A stretch of 33,261 bases of DNA. Source: Promethearchaeota archaeon. Its GTDB lineage: Archaea; Asgardarchaeota; Lokiarchaeia; Sigynarchaeales; SOKP01. Numbering within the stretch: position 1 is the stretch's first letter; the number at the start of each line of letters is the position of its first letter. The notes beneath the pieces were generated by a model. That model ran no database searches. It was not told the origin of the DNA and worked only from the letters and a program-made list of their open reading frames with translations. Below, in pieces: positions 15,689-23,969 of the stretch. The DNA is taken from assembly GCA_014730295.1 (NCBI GenBank), contig WJIN01000412.1, forward strand, positions 1-33,261, given 5' to 3'. The translations under genes and the position numbers were made by a program.

Positions 15689-16552
15689 ATGAAAATCGAT
15701 TTCCATTGTCATATCTTCCGTGGATTGAACTCGAAAAGTCAAATCAAAGAACAATTTAGTGAAAAATTTTCTGGCTATGGATTTTATGAACGTATAAAGC
15801 ATGGAATAGCTGAGATTGAAACCATTGAAACAGAAGATATTATAGACAAAGTATTATATCATATTAAGCAAGCGGGATTAGATAAAATGGTGCTCCTCCC
15901 TCTTAGTATAAAAGAAAATAAAGAGGTTCTTAATTGGAAAAAAAAAGCACCAGAGATCTTCATTCCATTCTTCAATCCCCCCGAGCGAGCGATGAGAGGG
16001 ATTAACATAGAAAAAATATTAAAAAGCGCTGTTGAGGAAGATGGAATAAAAGGTTTGAAAATCATGAATCCCTTCCGTGAAAAATATCTAAACGACCCTG
16101 TATTATTGGAAACATTTGAGCTTGCCGAGGTCCATGAACTACTTGTGTTAATGCATACGGGATACCCACCGCCTGGAACAAGAAGAAATGTTTTGACATA
16201 TGCAAATCCGCTGAAAATTGAAGATATCATCCAAAGGTTTCCTGAGCTAAAAATCATTATCGCGCATATGGGGTATCCGTGGATCGATGTTGCCCTCTCA
16301 TTAGCAGTCCAATATCCCAATATTTATCTTGATATCAGTAACCTTACTTATATGATGCCGAAACGCTTAGAGGAGTTCCTTCTTCGAGCAAAAGAATTAA
16401 TCGGAACGGATAAAATTCTTTTTGGTTCTGATGGATTTGCCCCGGAAATGATCGAAATGACTGTAAACCATTTTGAAAATATTGATTATCTCTCAGAAAA
16501 TGAAATTGATAAGATTATGGGATTAAATGCCAAGCATTTATTGAATCTATAA
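15689..16552 (+). CDS. Amidohydrolase family metal-dependent hydrolase (Amidohydro_2)
   Basis: A 287-residue TIM-barrel hydrolase or decarboxylase. The metal-site landmarks are in order: DFHCHIF with H6 and H8 on strand 1, GLKIMNPFR, VLMHTGYP with H156, IIAHMGYPWID with H193, and LFGSDGFAPE with D248. This is the pattern of the Amidohydro_2 group, which includes decarboxylases such as ACMSD and gamma-resorcylate decarboxylase and various lactonases. The reaction cannot be assigned from sequence alone. A cyclase of the kynurenine formamidase fold follows on the same strand 128 bp later, with its own promoter, suggesting related ring or amide chemistry. Cytoplasmic. Confidence 0.85.
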   Translation: MKIDFHCHIFRGLNSKSQIKEQFSEKFSGYGFYERIKHGIAEIETIETEDIIDKVLYHIKQAGLDKMVLLPLSIKENKEVLNWKKKAPEIFIPFFNPPERAMRGINIEKILKSAVEEDGIKGLKIMNPFREKYLNDPVLLETFELAEVHELLVLMHTGYPPPGTRRNVLTYANPLKIEDIIQRFPELKIIIAHMGYPWIDVALSLAVQYPNIYLDISNLTYMMPKRLEEFLLRAKELIGTDKILFGSDGFAPEMIEMTVNHFENIDYLSENEIDKIMGLNAKHLLNL

Positions 16553-16644
16553 AGACACCTTCAGTGTAATTTTCATTTGAACCAATTCTTATTGGTTCAT
16601 AAAAATAAAAAGGGGTTAATGAAGCAAATAAATAGGTACGCAAC

Positions 16645-16654
16645 TTAATATTTA
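16645..16654 (+). promoter_or_regulatory. TATA box for the cyclase gene
   Basis: TTAATATTTA is centred about 31 nt before the GTG at 16681, giving a leader of about 5 nt. It supports the GTG start and a transcript separate from the amidohydrolase. Confidence 0.4.
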
Positions 16655-16680
16655 ATAACAAATCAATTAGAAGAATATAG

Positions 16681-17493
16681 GTGAATGAATTGAAATTTGT
16701 TGATTTATCCATCCCAATAATTAATCCGGATGAGGCAGTCTTCGATCCTCCGTTAACTCAACCGCAAATAGAATATAACGCCCATGAAGAGGGTGCGGAT
16801 CAGATGGGTTTTGTGTTTCCTCGACTAAAACCTGATAAACATCTCCCCGATGGAAAGGGTTGGGCAACTGAGACAATTACTTTAGGAACTCACAGCGGAA
16901 CCCATATGGATGCTCCGTGGCATTTTGCTCCTATACAGGATAAGGAAACTGGGGAGCGGAAAGCGATGACAATTGATGAAATTCCGCTTGAATGGTGTAT
17001 TGCCCCCTTAGTGGTGTTGGATTGTACTGATTATGAGGAGGGATATGTAATGACCCCTAAAGATGTTGATAGTAAATTGGAGGCAATTAATCACGAGCTT
17101 CAAGAAGGTGAGGTCTTATGTGTTCATACAAATGCTCCACAGCATTACGGAACGAAAGAGTATATTAATTATGGAGTGGGAGTCGGAAAAGAGGCAACTC
17201 TTCATATTTTACGACAAGGTGTCCATATTGTGGGAATAGATGCGTGGAGCTGGGATGCTCCCTTTTCTCTAACAGCGAAAAAATGGAAAAAGTCCGTTAG
17301 AGCAAAAGAACCAGATACATCCTTAATCTGGGAGGGCCATTTTGCGGGGAGAGATCTCGGCTATTTTCAAATGGAAAAGATGTATAATTTAGATAAAGTT
17401 CCCCCAACGGGTGCCACTATCTATTGCTTTCCAATCAAAATCGCACGTGCGAGTGCTGCGTGGGTGCGTGCTGTAGCGACTCTTCCAGAATAA
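16681..17493 (+). CDS. Cyclase family protein (kynurenine formamidase-like)
   Basis: A 270-residue metal-dependent hydrolase of the cyclase/kynurenine formamidase fold. The signature is THSGTHMDAPWHF, giving metal ligands H71, H75 and D77 plus H81; VDLSIPI at the N-terminus and VVLDCTDY in the middle are also typical. Known members hydrolyse N-formylkynurenine or isatin, or act in polyketide cyclisation; the substrate here is unknown. It starts with GTG (MNELKFVDLS), supported by promoter spacing and by the family N-terminus; no better in-frame ATG exists nearby. The preceding amidohydrolase on the same strand makes a shared degradative role plausible. Confidence 0.88.
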   Translation: MNELKFVDLSIPIINPDEAVFDPPLTQPQIEYNAHEEGADQMGFVFPRLKPDKHLPDGKGWATETITLGTHSGTHMDAPWHFAPIQDKETGERKAMTIDEIPLEWCIAPLVVLDCTDYEEGYVMTPKDVDSKLEAINHELQEGEVLCVHTNAPQHYGTKEYINYGVGVGKEATLHILRQGVHIVGIDAWSWDAPFSLTAKKWKKSVRAKEPDTSLIWEGHFAGRDLGYFQMEKMYNLDKVPPTGATIYCFPIKIARASAAWVRAVATLPE

Positions 17494-17521
17494 TCAAATA
17501 AAATTAGATACATGTTTTCTC

Positions 17522-17529
17522 TTTTTTTT
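17522..17529 (+). terminator. T8 terminator after the cyclase gene
   Basis: Eight T residues begin 29 nt after the cyclase stop codon, before the convergent membrane-protein gene. Confidence 0.55.
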
Positions 17530-17601
17530 CACCGATAAACTGAAAATTTCAAAAAGAAAAGATGAATAAAAAATGGAAAATAGATAAGATTTATATGTAT
17601 A

Positions 17602-19815
17602 TTAATATTCTGTCTCAAATGATTTATCTACGAGCGTTTCTGCATCAGCGAACGGTGCTAATGCACCACTCCAATCCTCAAGTGTTTCAGAATATTTTTC
17701 TTGAAACATATTTACAAAATGCTGTAATTGCGTTCTCACTTCCGATGATTGGTTTCCCTTAATAAAAAGCGCTCCAAAGAGCTTTTTACCGTACTCTATT
17801 AATATTGTAATATCTCCGTGATCAATTGTTTTAAGAGCTTCAGTACTCTTGGTGGTTTCCTTTATAAATGAGGTAATTGCTGAGAACATTCCAGAAATTA
17901 ATCCCGGATCTTGTGCAGCCTCCTCGGAAAATTCGTGATCGTATACTCCTCTTCCATCCTCATAGATAATATATAATGCTTGTTTTTTCACTCGTTCGAA
18001 CCGATAGCTGAATTCAGGTTTCCATACTTCAATCCTACCTTGGTTATAGAGATATTTCAAAACAAAATAGAATCGTTTAATCTCTTCCTCCTGTTGAGGT
18101 GTCAATGCTTTCAAGGTTTTGTCTTTTTCCAGTTTGGCTAGCAAATTTTGTACTTCCTCTCTGGACTCTTCGGGCGTCTGTTGAGCTTCAATTCGAGTTT
18201 TGGAGATAAAATAGTCAGAATTCTTCTCGCGGTACTCGCCATATGTTATGAAGCTGTCCACGTTTGTAAATATCACTTTTTTTACGTATTTTTCGTCAAT
18301 AGGTACGTTCGATATCTTAAACTTTTTGAGAAGATAATAGGCAAAACACCCCCATAAGATGATGCTAAACACATATCTCGAATATGTGTAAGGAATTGCC
18401 AGAATGCCCAAAACTCCGCTTAAGTTGGCCTCAAATGCCGCAGTCCGTAACGTAAAAAAGTCGATGCCAAACAAAGAGGTAAAACTCACTCGACCCGTTA
18501 ACCAATATTCATCTGGAGCAAAATTAATTAGGGGATTAAATCCAATTATCCGAAATAAAATTGAGAGTAAAATAACGGCGGACATGAAGCCAAAGATGCT
18601 TGTCAAAATGTCCCTTGAGAATCGAAATGTATAGATTAGGAATATAGTCGTTATAATGATTGGAACTATTGCCAGAATGATAGTATCGATTAAAATCAAG
18701 AGGTCAAAAAGATATGCGTCAAGAAGAGTAGGATCCGCATTAAAAAGTCCTGTATTAAGAACAGTTTGTGGATCACCGAATATTTCAATAATGATAAAAT
18801 TAAAAATTAGGGTAATGAGAAAGTAAACTACCGTTGCTATAACTCCGAATACTAATCCATAATAAATTCCCGTCTTTTTGGATTCTTGAATTTTCCTTTT
18901 TTTGTTTTTCCACCAATCGACTATTTTAATTAAAATAAAGATTGATATCTGCTCGAAAATATCCAAAAATAGAATAAAAATACCCGTAGCCATCAGAAAA
19001 TATGCAAAAAAATACACGATGATATCAATTGACCCTAAATATTCAAGCAAAAACAAAAATATCGAGATAATCGAAATGGGAGTTCCGACCATATATAAGC
19101 TCCGAAAAGTCTGTTCTCTCACTCGTTCTCCAAAATATCGCCCCCTTATTGCCACTTTACTTGAGTATAAAAGCTCGATACTAAAGATGAAGATAGCAAG
19201 ATAAACAAACAAGATTTCCAGAAACCAGCCAAGGGCGGTCTCAGAAGTACTTAGGGAAAAGTTCTGTAGGTTAGATACTTTTAAAATTGCTTGGAGGATA
19301 TAGAGAGATACGGGAAGAAGTACAACCATCAGCTTAAATATCTCCTTTTCCCGCGTCCAATCCTTATTAATCAACTCTTCTTTTATGTTCTGGAGAGGGC
19401 TTTTTTCAAACTCATAGGTAGTCTGATTTAAGATTTCCTCAGTAGTTCCCTCTTCTTTGCGTATTCGATTCCAAATCATTACAAACGATATTAACGGCGC
19501 AATGATGAATATAAAGGGTAAAATCACCAGTGGATAGGAAATGAAAATGGAAATCAGGGAGAAGAAATGTATCGCCATGTAGCCTAAGCTAAGACCTCCT
19601 TGTTCAGAGGATACGTCTAATTCATTGATTGGATTGTTAAATTGAAAAATGACTGGGAGAATCCAATAGATAAAATAAAAGATCGAGATTCCGACCACTA
19701 TTCTCAAATATAACTTCCCAATCGCTCGATTCCACAGAAATAGGAGGGGTAGAAACATTATAATTACTGGTAGAATATTCAGCAAAATCGTGAGTATGAT
19801 TTCTATCGCACTCAT
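17602..19815 (-). CDS. Polytopic membrane protein with C-terminal longin/roadblock-like domain
   Basis: A 737-residue protein. The first about 490 residues hold roughly 12 hydrophobic membrane segments, with a long charged cytoplasmic loop near 120-158 (RIRKEEGTTEE onward). A helical linker (about 500-600) rich in E, K and Q follows. Residues about 600-737 form a soluble domain: QALYIIYEDGRGVYDHEF strand pair, DPGLISGMFSAITSFIKE helix, DITILIEYGKKLFGALFIKG strand pair and a final helix FVNMFQEKYSETLEDW. That order matches longin/roadblock-fold domains, which bind small GTPases in eukaryotes. I do not recognise the membrane part as a known transporter. It may sense or recruit a GTPase at the membrane (inference). 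It is transcribed divergently from the HDAC-fold gene with a 104-bp shared intergenic region. Confidence 0.7.
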   Translation of the reverse strand: MSAIEIILTILLNILPVIIMFLPLLFLWNRAIGKLYLRIVVGISIFYFIYWILPVIFQFNNPINELDVSSEQGGLSLGYMAIHFFSLISIFISYPLVILPFIFIIAPLISFVMIWNRIRKEEGTTEEILNQTTYEFEKSPLQNIKEELINKDWTREKEIFKLMVVLLPVSLYILQAILKVSNLQNFSLSTSETALGWFLEILFVYLAIFIFSIELLYSSKVAIRGRYFGERVREQTFRSLYMVGTPISIISIFLFLLEYLGSIDIIVYFFAYFLMATGIFILFLDIFEQISIFILIKIVDWWKNKKRKIQESKKTGIYYGLVFGVIATVVYFLITLIFNFIIIEIFGDPQTVLNTGLFNADPTLLDAYLFDLLILIDTIILAIVPIIITTIFLIYTFRFSRDILTSIFGFMSAVILLSILFRIIGFNPLINFAPDEYWLTGRVSFTSLFGIDFFTLRTAAFEANLSGVLGILAIPYTYSRYVFSIILWGCFAYYLLKKFKISNVPIDEKYVKKVIFTNVDSFITYGEYREKNSDYFISKTRIEAQQTPEESREEVQNLLAKLEKDKTLKALTPQQEEEIKRFYFVLKYLYNQGRIEVWKPEFSYRFERVKKQALYIIYEDGRGVYDHEFSEEAAQDPGLISGMFSAITSFIKETTKSTEALKTIDHGDITILIEYGKKLFGALFIKGNQSSEVRTQLQHFVNMFQEKYSETLEDWSGALAPFADAETLVDKSFETEY

Positions 19816-19919
19816 TTTTCTTAGATATTAGTTTTTAGTTAAATTTTTGATATATAAAATTAAATATATGTAGTCCTCAATAATCAAATTAAAAATTTCG
19901 AATATTTTAATTCTTGTAT

Positions 19920-21023
19920 ATGAATATAAAAAATCAAAGACTTGGAATTTTATTTGATTATGATTTTTCCAAGCAACATAATCCTCCCTACCCTCATCCC
20001 TCCTTCATTTCCTATGAGAATCCTTTAAGAATTAAGGCGATTTACAATTATTTCGAGAAGATTCGTTTATTTGAAGATGAGCGTATTATCAAATTAGCTC
20101 CGAGGATAATAGGTAAAAAACTTCTCGCCTTAGCTCATTCGCAATATTATGTTGACACTGTGAGACGGCTTTCTCAATTCGGAAGTGGATTATTATCCGA
20201 AGAGGTCTTTGTGGTAAAAGATACTTATTTATTGGCAAAAAAAGCAATTGGTGGTGTGATTGAGTGCATAGATGCGGTTTTAAACCATCGCGTTGATCAC
20301 TCTTTTGCACTCGTGCGCCCTCCAGGACATCATGCAATGCGTGAGAAAGGTGCAGGATTATGTATATTTAATAACATCGCAGCATCAATATTAAATTTAA
20401 AGAAGAATGGTTTTGATAAAAAGATTGCCATAATTGACATAGATGATCATTTCGGAGATGGAATTGCGCAATATTTTTATGAAGATCCCGATATACTCTA
20501 TTTTTCTGTCCATGAATTTGATTTTTTGGAAGGAGATATTGGATTTATAACCGAAACGGGTGCTAAACGGGGCAAGGGTACTACGATTAATTTTCCTATT
20601 CCCATGAACACCACGGATGATAATTTTTTAGAATTTATGGATATCCTCAAACCTGTGTTGAAGGAATTCCGTCCCGAGTTGATTATTGTAGCAGTAGGAG
20701 TCGATATGTATTTTGCAGATCAAATTGGAAACTGTTTACTTACTAGTAGATCATATTATGATTTTACTTATGCAATAAAGGAAATAGCAGAGGATTTATG
20801 CGATGGACAGCTGGTCCTTGTATTAGAGGGCGGATATAACTTGATTGGGCTCCCCGTATGTGTACATTCCATCATCAGAGCACTCCTCCAAGACAAATAT
20901 GTTTCACACGATTTCGAACATGTTGATTTTTCCAAATATCGGAGCAACATTGAATTACTCAAAATTAAGGAGGCTCTAAGGGCTATTTTGAGCGAGTCTT
21001 GGACATGTTTCGATAATGAATAA
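19920..21023 (+). CDS. Histone deacetylase superfamily protein (AcuC/acetylpolyamine amidohydrolase-like)
   Basis: A 367-residue arginase-fold deacetylase that would remove acetyl groups from lysine or polyamines using zinc. Seen are VRPPGHHAMREKGAGLCIFNN with the tandem H137-H138, IAIIDIDDHFGDG with ligands D175 and H177 and D173 nearby, SVHEFDF, VGVDMYFADQIGNCLLT with ligand D262, and LEGGYN containing the usual catalytic Tyr. The normal DxDxHHGxG is DIDDHFGDG here, so the second His is Phe. ATG 19920 is preferred to the TTG at 19914 as start. Archaeal targets could include chromatin proteins, acetate metabolism enzymes or polyamines; nothing nearby decides this. Confidence 0.87.
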   Translation: MNIKNQRLGILFDYDFSKQHNPPYPHPSFISYENPLRIKAIYNYFEKIRLFEDERIIKLAPRIIGKKLLALAHSQYYVDTVRRLSQFGSGLLSEEVFVVKDTYLLAKKAIGGVIECIDAVLNHRVDHSFALVRPPGHHAMREKGAGLCIFNNIAASILNLKKNGFDKKIAIIDIDDHFGDGIAQYFYEDPDILYFSVHEFDFLEGDIGFITETGAKRGKGTTINFPIPMNTTDDNFLEFMDILKPVLKEFRPELIIVAVGVDMYFADQIGNCLLTSRSYYDFTYAIKEIAEDLCDGQLVLVLEGGYNLIGLPVCVHSIIRALLQDKYVSHDFEHVDFSKYRSNIELLKIKEALRAILSESWTCFDNE

Positions 21024-21078
21024 GAGAAAAGGACAAAGAATTAAGAAAAAAGGAAAAATGGATATGAGTGGAATAAGC

Positions 21079-21480
21079 TTATAGAATGGATTCCATTTTT
21101 CTTGCATACTCTTGTACCGTAAACAATGCATCACGCGGACCGACTTGAGGATTAATATAACACACCAAGGCACCCTCGCCGCCAATCGGGATCGGACATA
21201 CGATTATGTGGCCTTTTCCTTTTATGTTTGTTCCAATCTTCCGTTCTTCGGTGTTTTCCACAATCATATATTTTATTCCTTGTACTTCTATGCTTGACAT
21301 GCCTTTTTCCCCGAGGTCCAGTTTGGTCTGTAAAAGTTCGTTGAATTTATCCAAATTTCCCGAGATATCCCAATTTTCGGTCTGGGTGACTAGGTTCCCA
21401 TCCTGGCTGATTACTGCTACCCCATAAACATTTTGTTCTTCATCTAAGAGATCATCAATAAGAGATTCTATTTCCGACAT
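21079..21480 (-). CDS. Asgard profilin-like protein
   Basis: A 133-residue protein matching the profilin layout: an N-terminal helix (MSEIESLIDDLL), strands YGVAVISQDGNLVTQTENW, a helical middle (DKFNELLQTKL), and SSIEVQGIKYMIVEN, then a basic stretch NIKGKGHIIVCPI, the strand ALVCYINP and a C-terminal helix RDALFTVQEYARKM. The middle block is close in pattern to the LGGxKYMVIQGE signature of plant profilins, and the end matches their closing strand plus helix. Profilins bind actin monomers, and Asgard profilins are known to bind actin across kingdoms. The roadblock/LC7 fold is a rival reading, but the KYMIVEN block favours profilin. No actin gene lies in the window. It converges with the HDAC-fold gene, with its own promoter. 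Confidence 0.75.
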   Translation of the reverse strand: MSEIESLIDDLLDEEQNVYGVAVISQDGNLVTQTENWDISGNLDKFNELLQTKLDLGEKGMSSIEVQGIKYMIVENTEERKIGTNIKGKGHIIVCPIPIGGEGALVCYINPQVGPRDALFTVQEYARKMESIL

Positions 21481-21586
21481 TTTTTCCTAAAATATTATAT
21501 GCGTGGTTTTTTATATTACTAATATACTAAAACAATATAAATTAATATCATTAATAAAACAATATTTAGTTAACGGTGAAAATTTC

Positions 21587-22129
21587 ATGCTAAGAATGTG
21601 GAAAAAAGGAGTATTACTTATAATGCGGGAAAAACGTACTTTTATCATCTTTACGCTAATTTATACGATTTTAATCTTTTTGACAAGTTTATTTTTAGAT
21701 TATAGTATTGGGGGTAATTTCGGAGGTATTTCTGGTGTTTTAGTGCTCATATTTTTGTTTACCAGTTTAGTGCTTTCACTCTTGTATGCGTGGATTCTGG
21801 TATCACGAAAACGACGAGATTGGGCGACGTTAAAATGTATCGGTTATACAAACGCAAATATTATAACAATTGTATCGGGGATAATACTTTTTACTACTTT
21901 GATGGGCCTTTTTATTGTGATTGAAGTCCTTTTTCATTATACAGCGATTTTTACCTATTTAGATACAGTTCCGATTCCAACGGGATTACAACCAGTTCTT
22001 ATCGGCCTTCTTCCAGTAATAACAACCACTATATTGTTTATCGCGGTACAAATTTTATCAATCGCGTTAATTTATAGAAAAGTCCTGAAGGTAAGACCAA
22101 TGATAGCATTAAAACGGGTGGGTGAATAA
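21587..22129 (+). CDS. Minimal FtsX/MacB-type ABC permease
   Basis: A 180-residue membrane protein with four hydrophobic segments (about 19-37, 49-72, 92-118, 137-162). The cytoplasmic loop after TM2, SRKRRDWATLKCIGYTNANI, is the typical FtsX-domain coupling loop, and the C-terminus RPMIALKRVGE is the usual end of such permeases. The large extracytoplasmic domain normally between TM1 and TM2 is replaced by about 11 residues. Start at ATG 21587 is preferred to the GTG at 21503 because GGTGA (21574-21578) precedes it at ribosome-site distance, and because the extra 28 codons look like leader. The ATPase gene follows 5 bp later, so the two form one operon. It probably moves lipids or lipoproteins or transmits a signal; the substrate is unknown. 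Confidence 0.75.
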   Translation: MLRMWKKGVLLIMREKRTFIIFTLIYTILIFLTSLFLDYSIGGNFGGISGVLVLIFLFTSLVLSLLYAWILVSRKRRDWATLKCIGYTNANIITIVSGIILFTTLMGLFIVIEVLFHYTAIFTYLDTVPIPTGLQPVLIGLLPVITTTILFIAVQILSIALIYRKVLKVRPMIALKRVGE

Positions 22130-22134
22130 AGAAA

Positions 22135-22827
22135 ATGCCAATAGATATGGATACGATGATTGAGGCTATTGATGTAAATAAAGAATACCGTCGAGCAGGT
22201 GCCATCATTCGGGCATTGGCGGATGTAAATGTAACGATAAAATCCGGGGAGTTTGTGATTATTCAAGGTCCCACGGGATGCGGGAAATCAACGCTCTTGA
22301 ATGTCTTATCAGGATTAGACTTTCCCGATTCCGGAAAGATCATTTTTGACGGTGAGAATATTGCACGCGCAACTGAGGACAGGCTTGCACGGATAAGAAG
22401 GATGAAAGTAGGTTTTGTCTTTCAGGATTTCAATCTTATAAGCACATTAACTGCTTTGGAAAATGTAGAAAGTGTTCTATGGCCTACGGTTCTTAGATCG
22501 TCGGAGATTGAAAATAGGGCGATCGCTGCTTTACGGGATGTGAATCTCCTTGACAGAAAAGATCATTATCCAGTTCAAATGAGCGGAGGGGAAAAACAAA
22601 AGTGTGGTTTAGCACGAGCCATTATCCATCGACCTCGAGTGATTTTAGCCGACGAGCCTACGGGAAACTTGGACCCTCAATCGGAAAAGGAAATAATGGA
22701 TTTATTGAAAAAAATTAATAAAGATTCCGAGACTACAGTGGTCGTGGTCACACATCGGGAAAAATTGACCTCATACGCTGACAAGCTTGTAAATATGAAA
22801 GACGGGCGAATAACCAACGTAAAATAA
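22135..22827 (+). CDS. ABC transporter ATPase, LolD/MacB type
   Basis: A 230-residue ATPase with all motifs intact: Walker A GPTGCGKST (45-53), Q-loop Q97 in VFQDFNL, signature MSGGEKQK (149-156), Walker B ILADEPTG (170-177) with E174, the D-loop NLDPQSEKE, and H-loop H207 in VVVTHRE. The NLDPQSE and STLTALENVE features are typical of the LolD/MacB subfamily that drives FtsX-like permeases. It should power the upstream permease gene, 5 bp away, as one operon. The membrane-adjacent cytoplasm is its site of action. No substrate-binding protein or second permease is present nearby, so the complex is probably a homodimer of each subunit. Confidence 0.92.
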   Translation: MPIDMDTMIEAIDVNKEYRRAGAIIRALADVNVTIKSGEFVIIQGPTGCGKSTLLNVLSGLDFPDSGKIIFDGENIARATEDRLARIRRMKVGFVFQDFNLISTLTALENVESVLWPTVLRSSEIENRAIAALRDVNLLDRKDHYPVQMSGGEKQKCGLARAIIHRPRVILADEPTGNLDPQSEKEIMDLLKKINKDSETTVVVVTHREKLTSYADKLVNMKDGRITNVK

Positions 22828-23084
22828 TTAGATTTCTTTAATTCTTTTCAAATTACCTAATTTTTTTGTAATTCTTACCATCTATCTACAATTTTAATTT
22901 TTATTTATTTTTACTAAAACCTTTTAAATCTGTAGGAATATGTATTCATAGCAAACTTAGTTTCTATATTGGCACGGGAAATTAAAACTAAGAATTAAAT
23001 ACTAAGAGTATTTAACATTTAATAATCAGTAATTGATAATATTAAATATAGAAAAATCACAACTTAAATTTTTTGTGAACTATT

Positions 23085-23816
23085 ATGGGATTAAAACGGG
23101 TTATTTGTTCGGGATGTTTAGGGATGCTCTGCCTCATTCCGATGGCATGGATCTCGTTCGCGGCACTGGATTTAACAGGTAGCGTTACTGGTGGATTAAT
23201 TACCGGTTTAAACGAACTTTTAGCAAGTATACCGGCTATTGGAGGCGTTTTAAGTATAATTGGAGGGGCTTTCATTGGACTATTCTTAATCTTTCTCTTC
23301 CCAATCCATTGGGCATTGATGTACCGTCCTGATGATGTGATGCTCTTAATTTCACTGGTACTTCCGTGGGTGCTCTGCTGTTCCATAACCTCAGCAATTT
23401 TTGCGCACTCACCCCGAGGTGGGCTTCATACAAGCCTTGCAATAGGTATCGGTTATGTGATCCCAATGATCCTCATCTATTTCGCGATCCCTGCACTTAT
23501 TAATTCAATTGCAGGAGGTATGGGTTCATTTGGAACGGGGATTATTGATGGATTAAGTACAGGATTAACTGATCTCCCCTACTTAGCGGCAGTGTCAACG
23601 GCGATACTGGAAGGATGTTTAGTAGGCGCCTTCTTTGGTGCGTTTGTTGGTAGCTTAAAGTACAAACCGGATGAAGAAGTTGGAAAGAGCGTTAAATCAA
23701 CTGGTACTACTAAATCAGAGCCAAAATTGGATACTGCAGATGATTTCTGCACAAATTGCGGAGCCAAATTAGTTTCTGGAGACGAGTTTTGTACTAATTG
23801 CGGTCAAAAAGTATAA
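23085..23816 (+). CDS. Polytopic membrane protein with C-terminal zinc ribbon
   Basis: A 243-residue protein with about 4-6 hydrophobic, glycine- and isoleucine-rich segments. The N-terminal segment begins close to the start (MGLKRVICSGCLGMLCLIP). Further segments lie near 52-80, 85-110, 112-140 and 160-190. A charged linker leads to a single C-terminal zinc ribbon with C222, C225, C236 and C239 (CTNCGAKLVSGDEFCTNCG), which should sit in the cytoplasm. Proteins of this layout, membrane part plus terminal zinc ribbon, are common in archaea and unassigned. The gene stands alone between the ABC pair and another membrane-protein gene, with its own AT-rich promoter region. Function unknown. Confidence 0.7.
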   Translation: MGLKRVICSGCLGMLCLIPMAWISFAALDLTGSVTGGLITGLNELLASIPAIGGVLSIIGGAFIGLFLIFLFPIHWALMYRPDDVMLLISLVLPWVLCCSITSAIFAHSPRGGLHTSLAIGIGYVIPMILIYFAIPALINSIAGGMGSFGTGIIDGLSTGLTDLPYLAAVSTAILEGCLVGAFFGAFVGSLKYKPDEEVGKSVKSTGTTKSEPKLDTADDFCTNCGAKLVSGDEFCTNCGQKV

Positions 23817-23969
23817 ATTTTTAATTGTCTTTATTTTTCTTTTTCTCATTTTTTAAATTCTTTTAGAGATCTATTTTCAATAGATTAAAAAAAGAAAACT
23901 CCATATTTTTTTATAATAGGTTTATTTAATATTATTATTATTAAATGATTAGAGAGAATAGAGAATTTT

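Noticed and set aside
17562..17762. Plus-strand frame opposite the 3' end of the polytopic membrane-protein gene
   Set aside because: It overlaps the longin-like domain coding sequence on the other strand and shows no family features.
18148..19204. Several plus-strand frames opposite the membrane-protein gene
   Set aside because: They are antisense to a long gene with clear membrane segments and have lysine/isoleucine-rich sequence without motifs.
21079..21480. Reading the 133-residue protein as a roadblock/LC7 domain
   Set aside because: The KYMIVEN block, the basic stretch after it and the strand-plus-helix ending fit profilin better; kept as an alternative in the feature entry.
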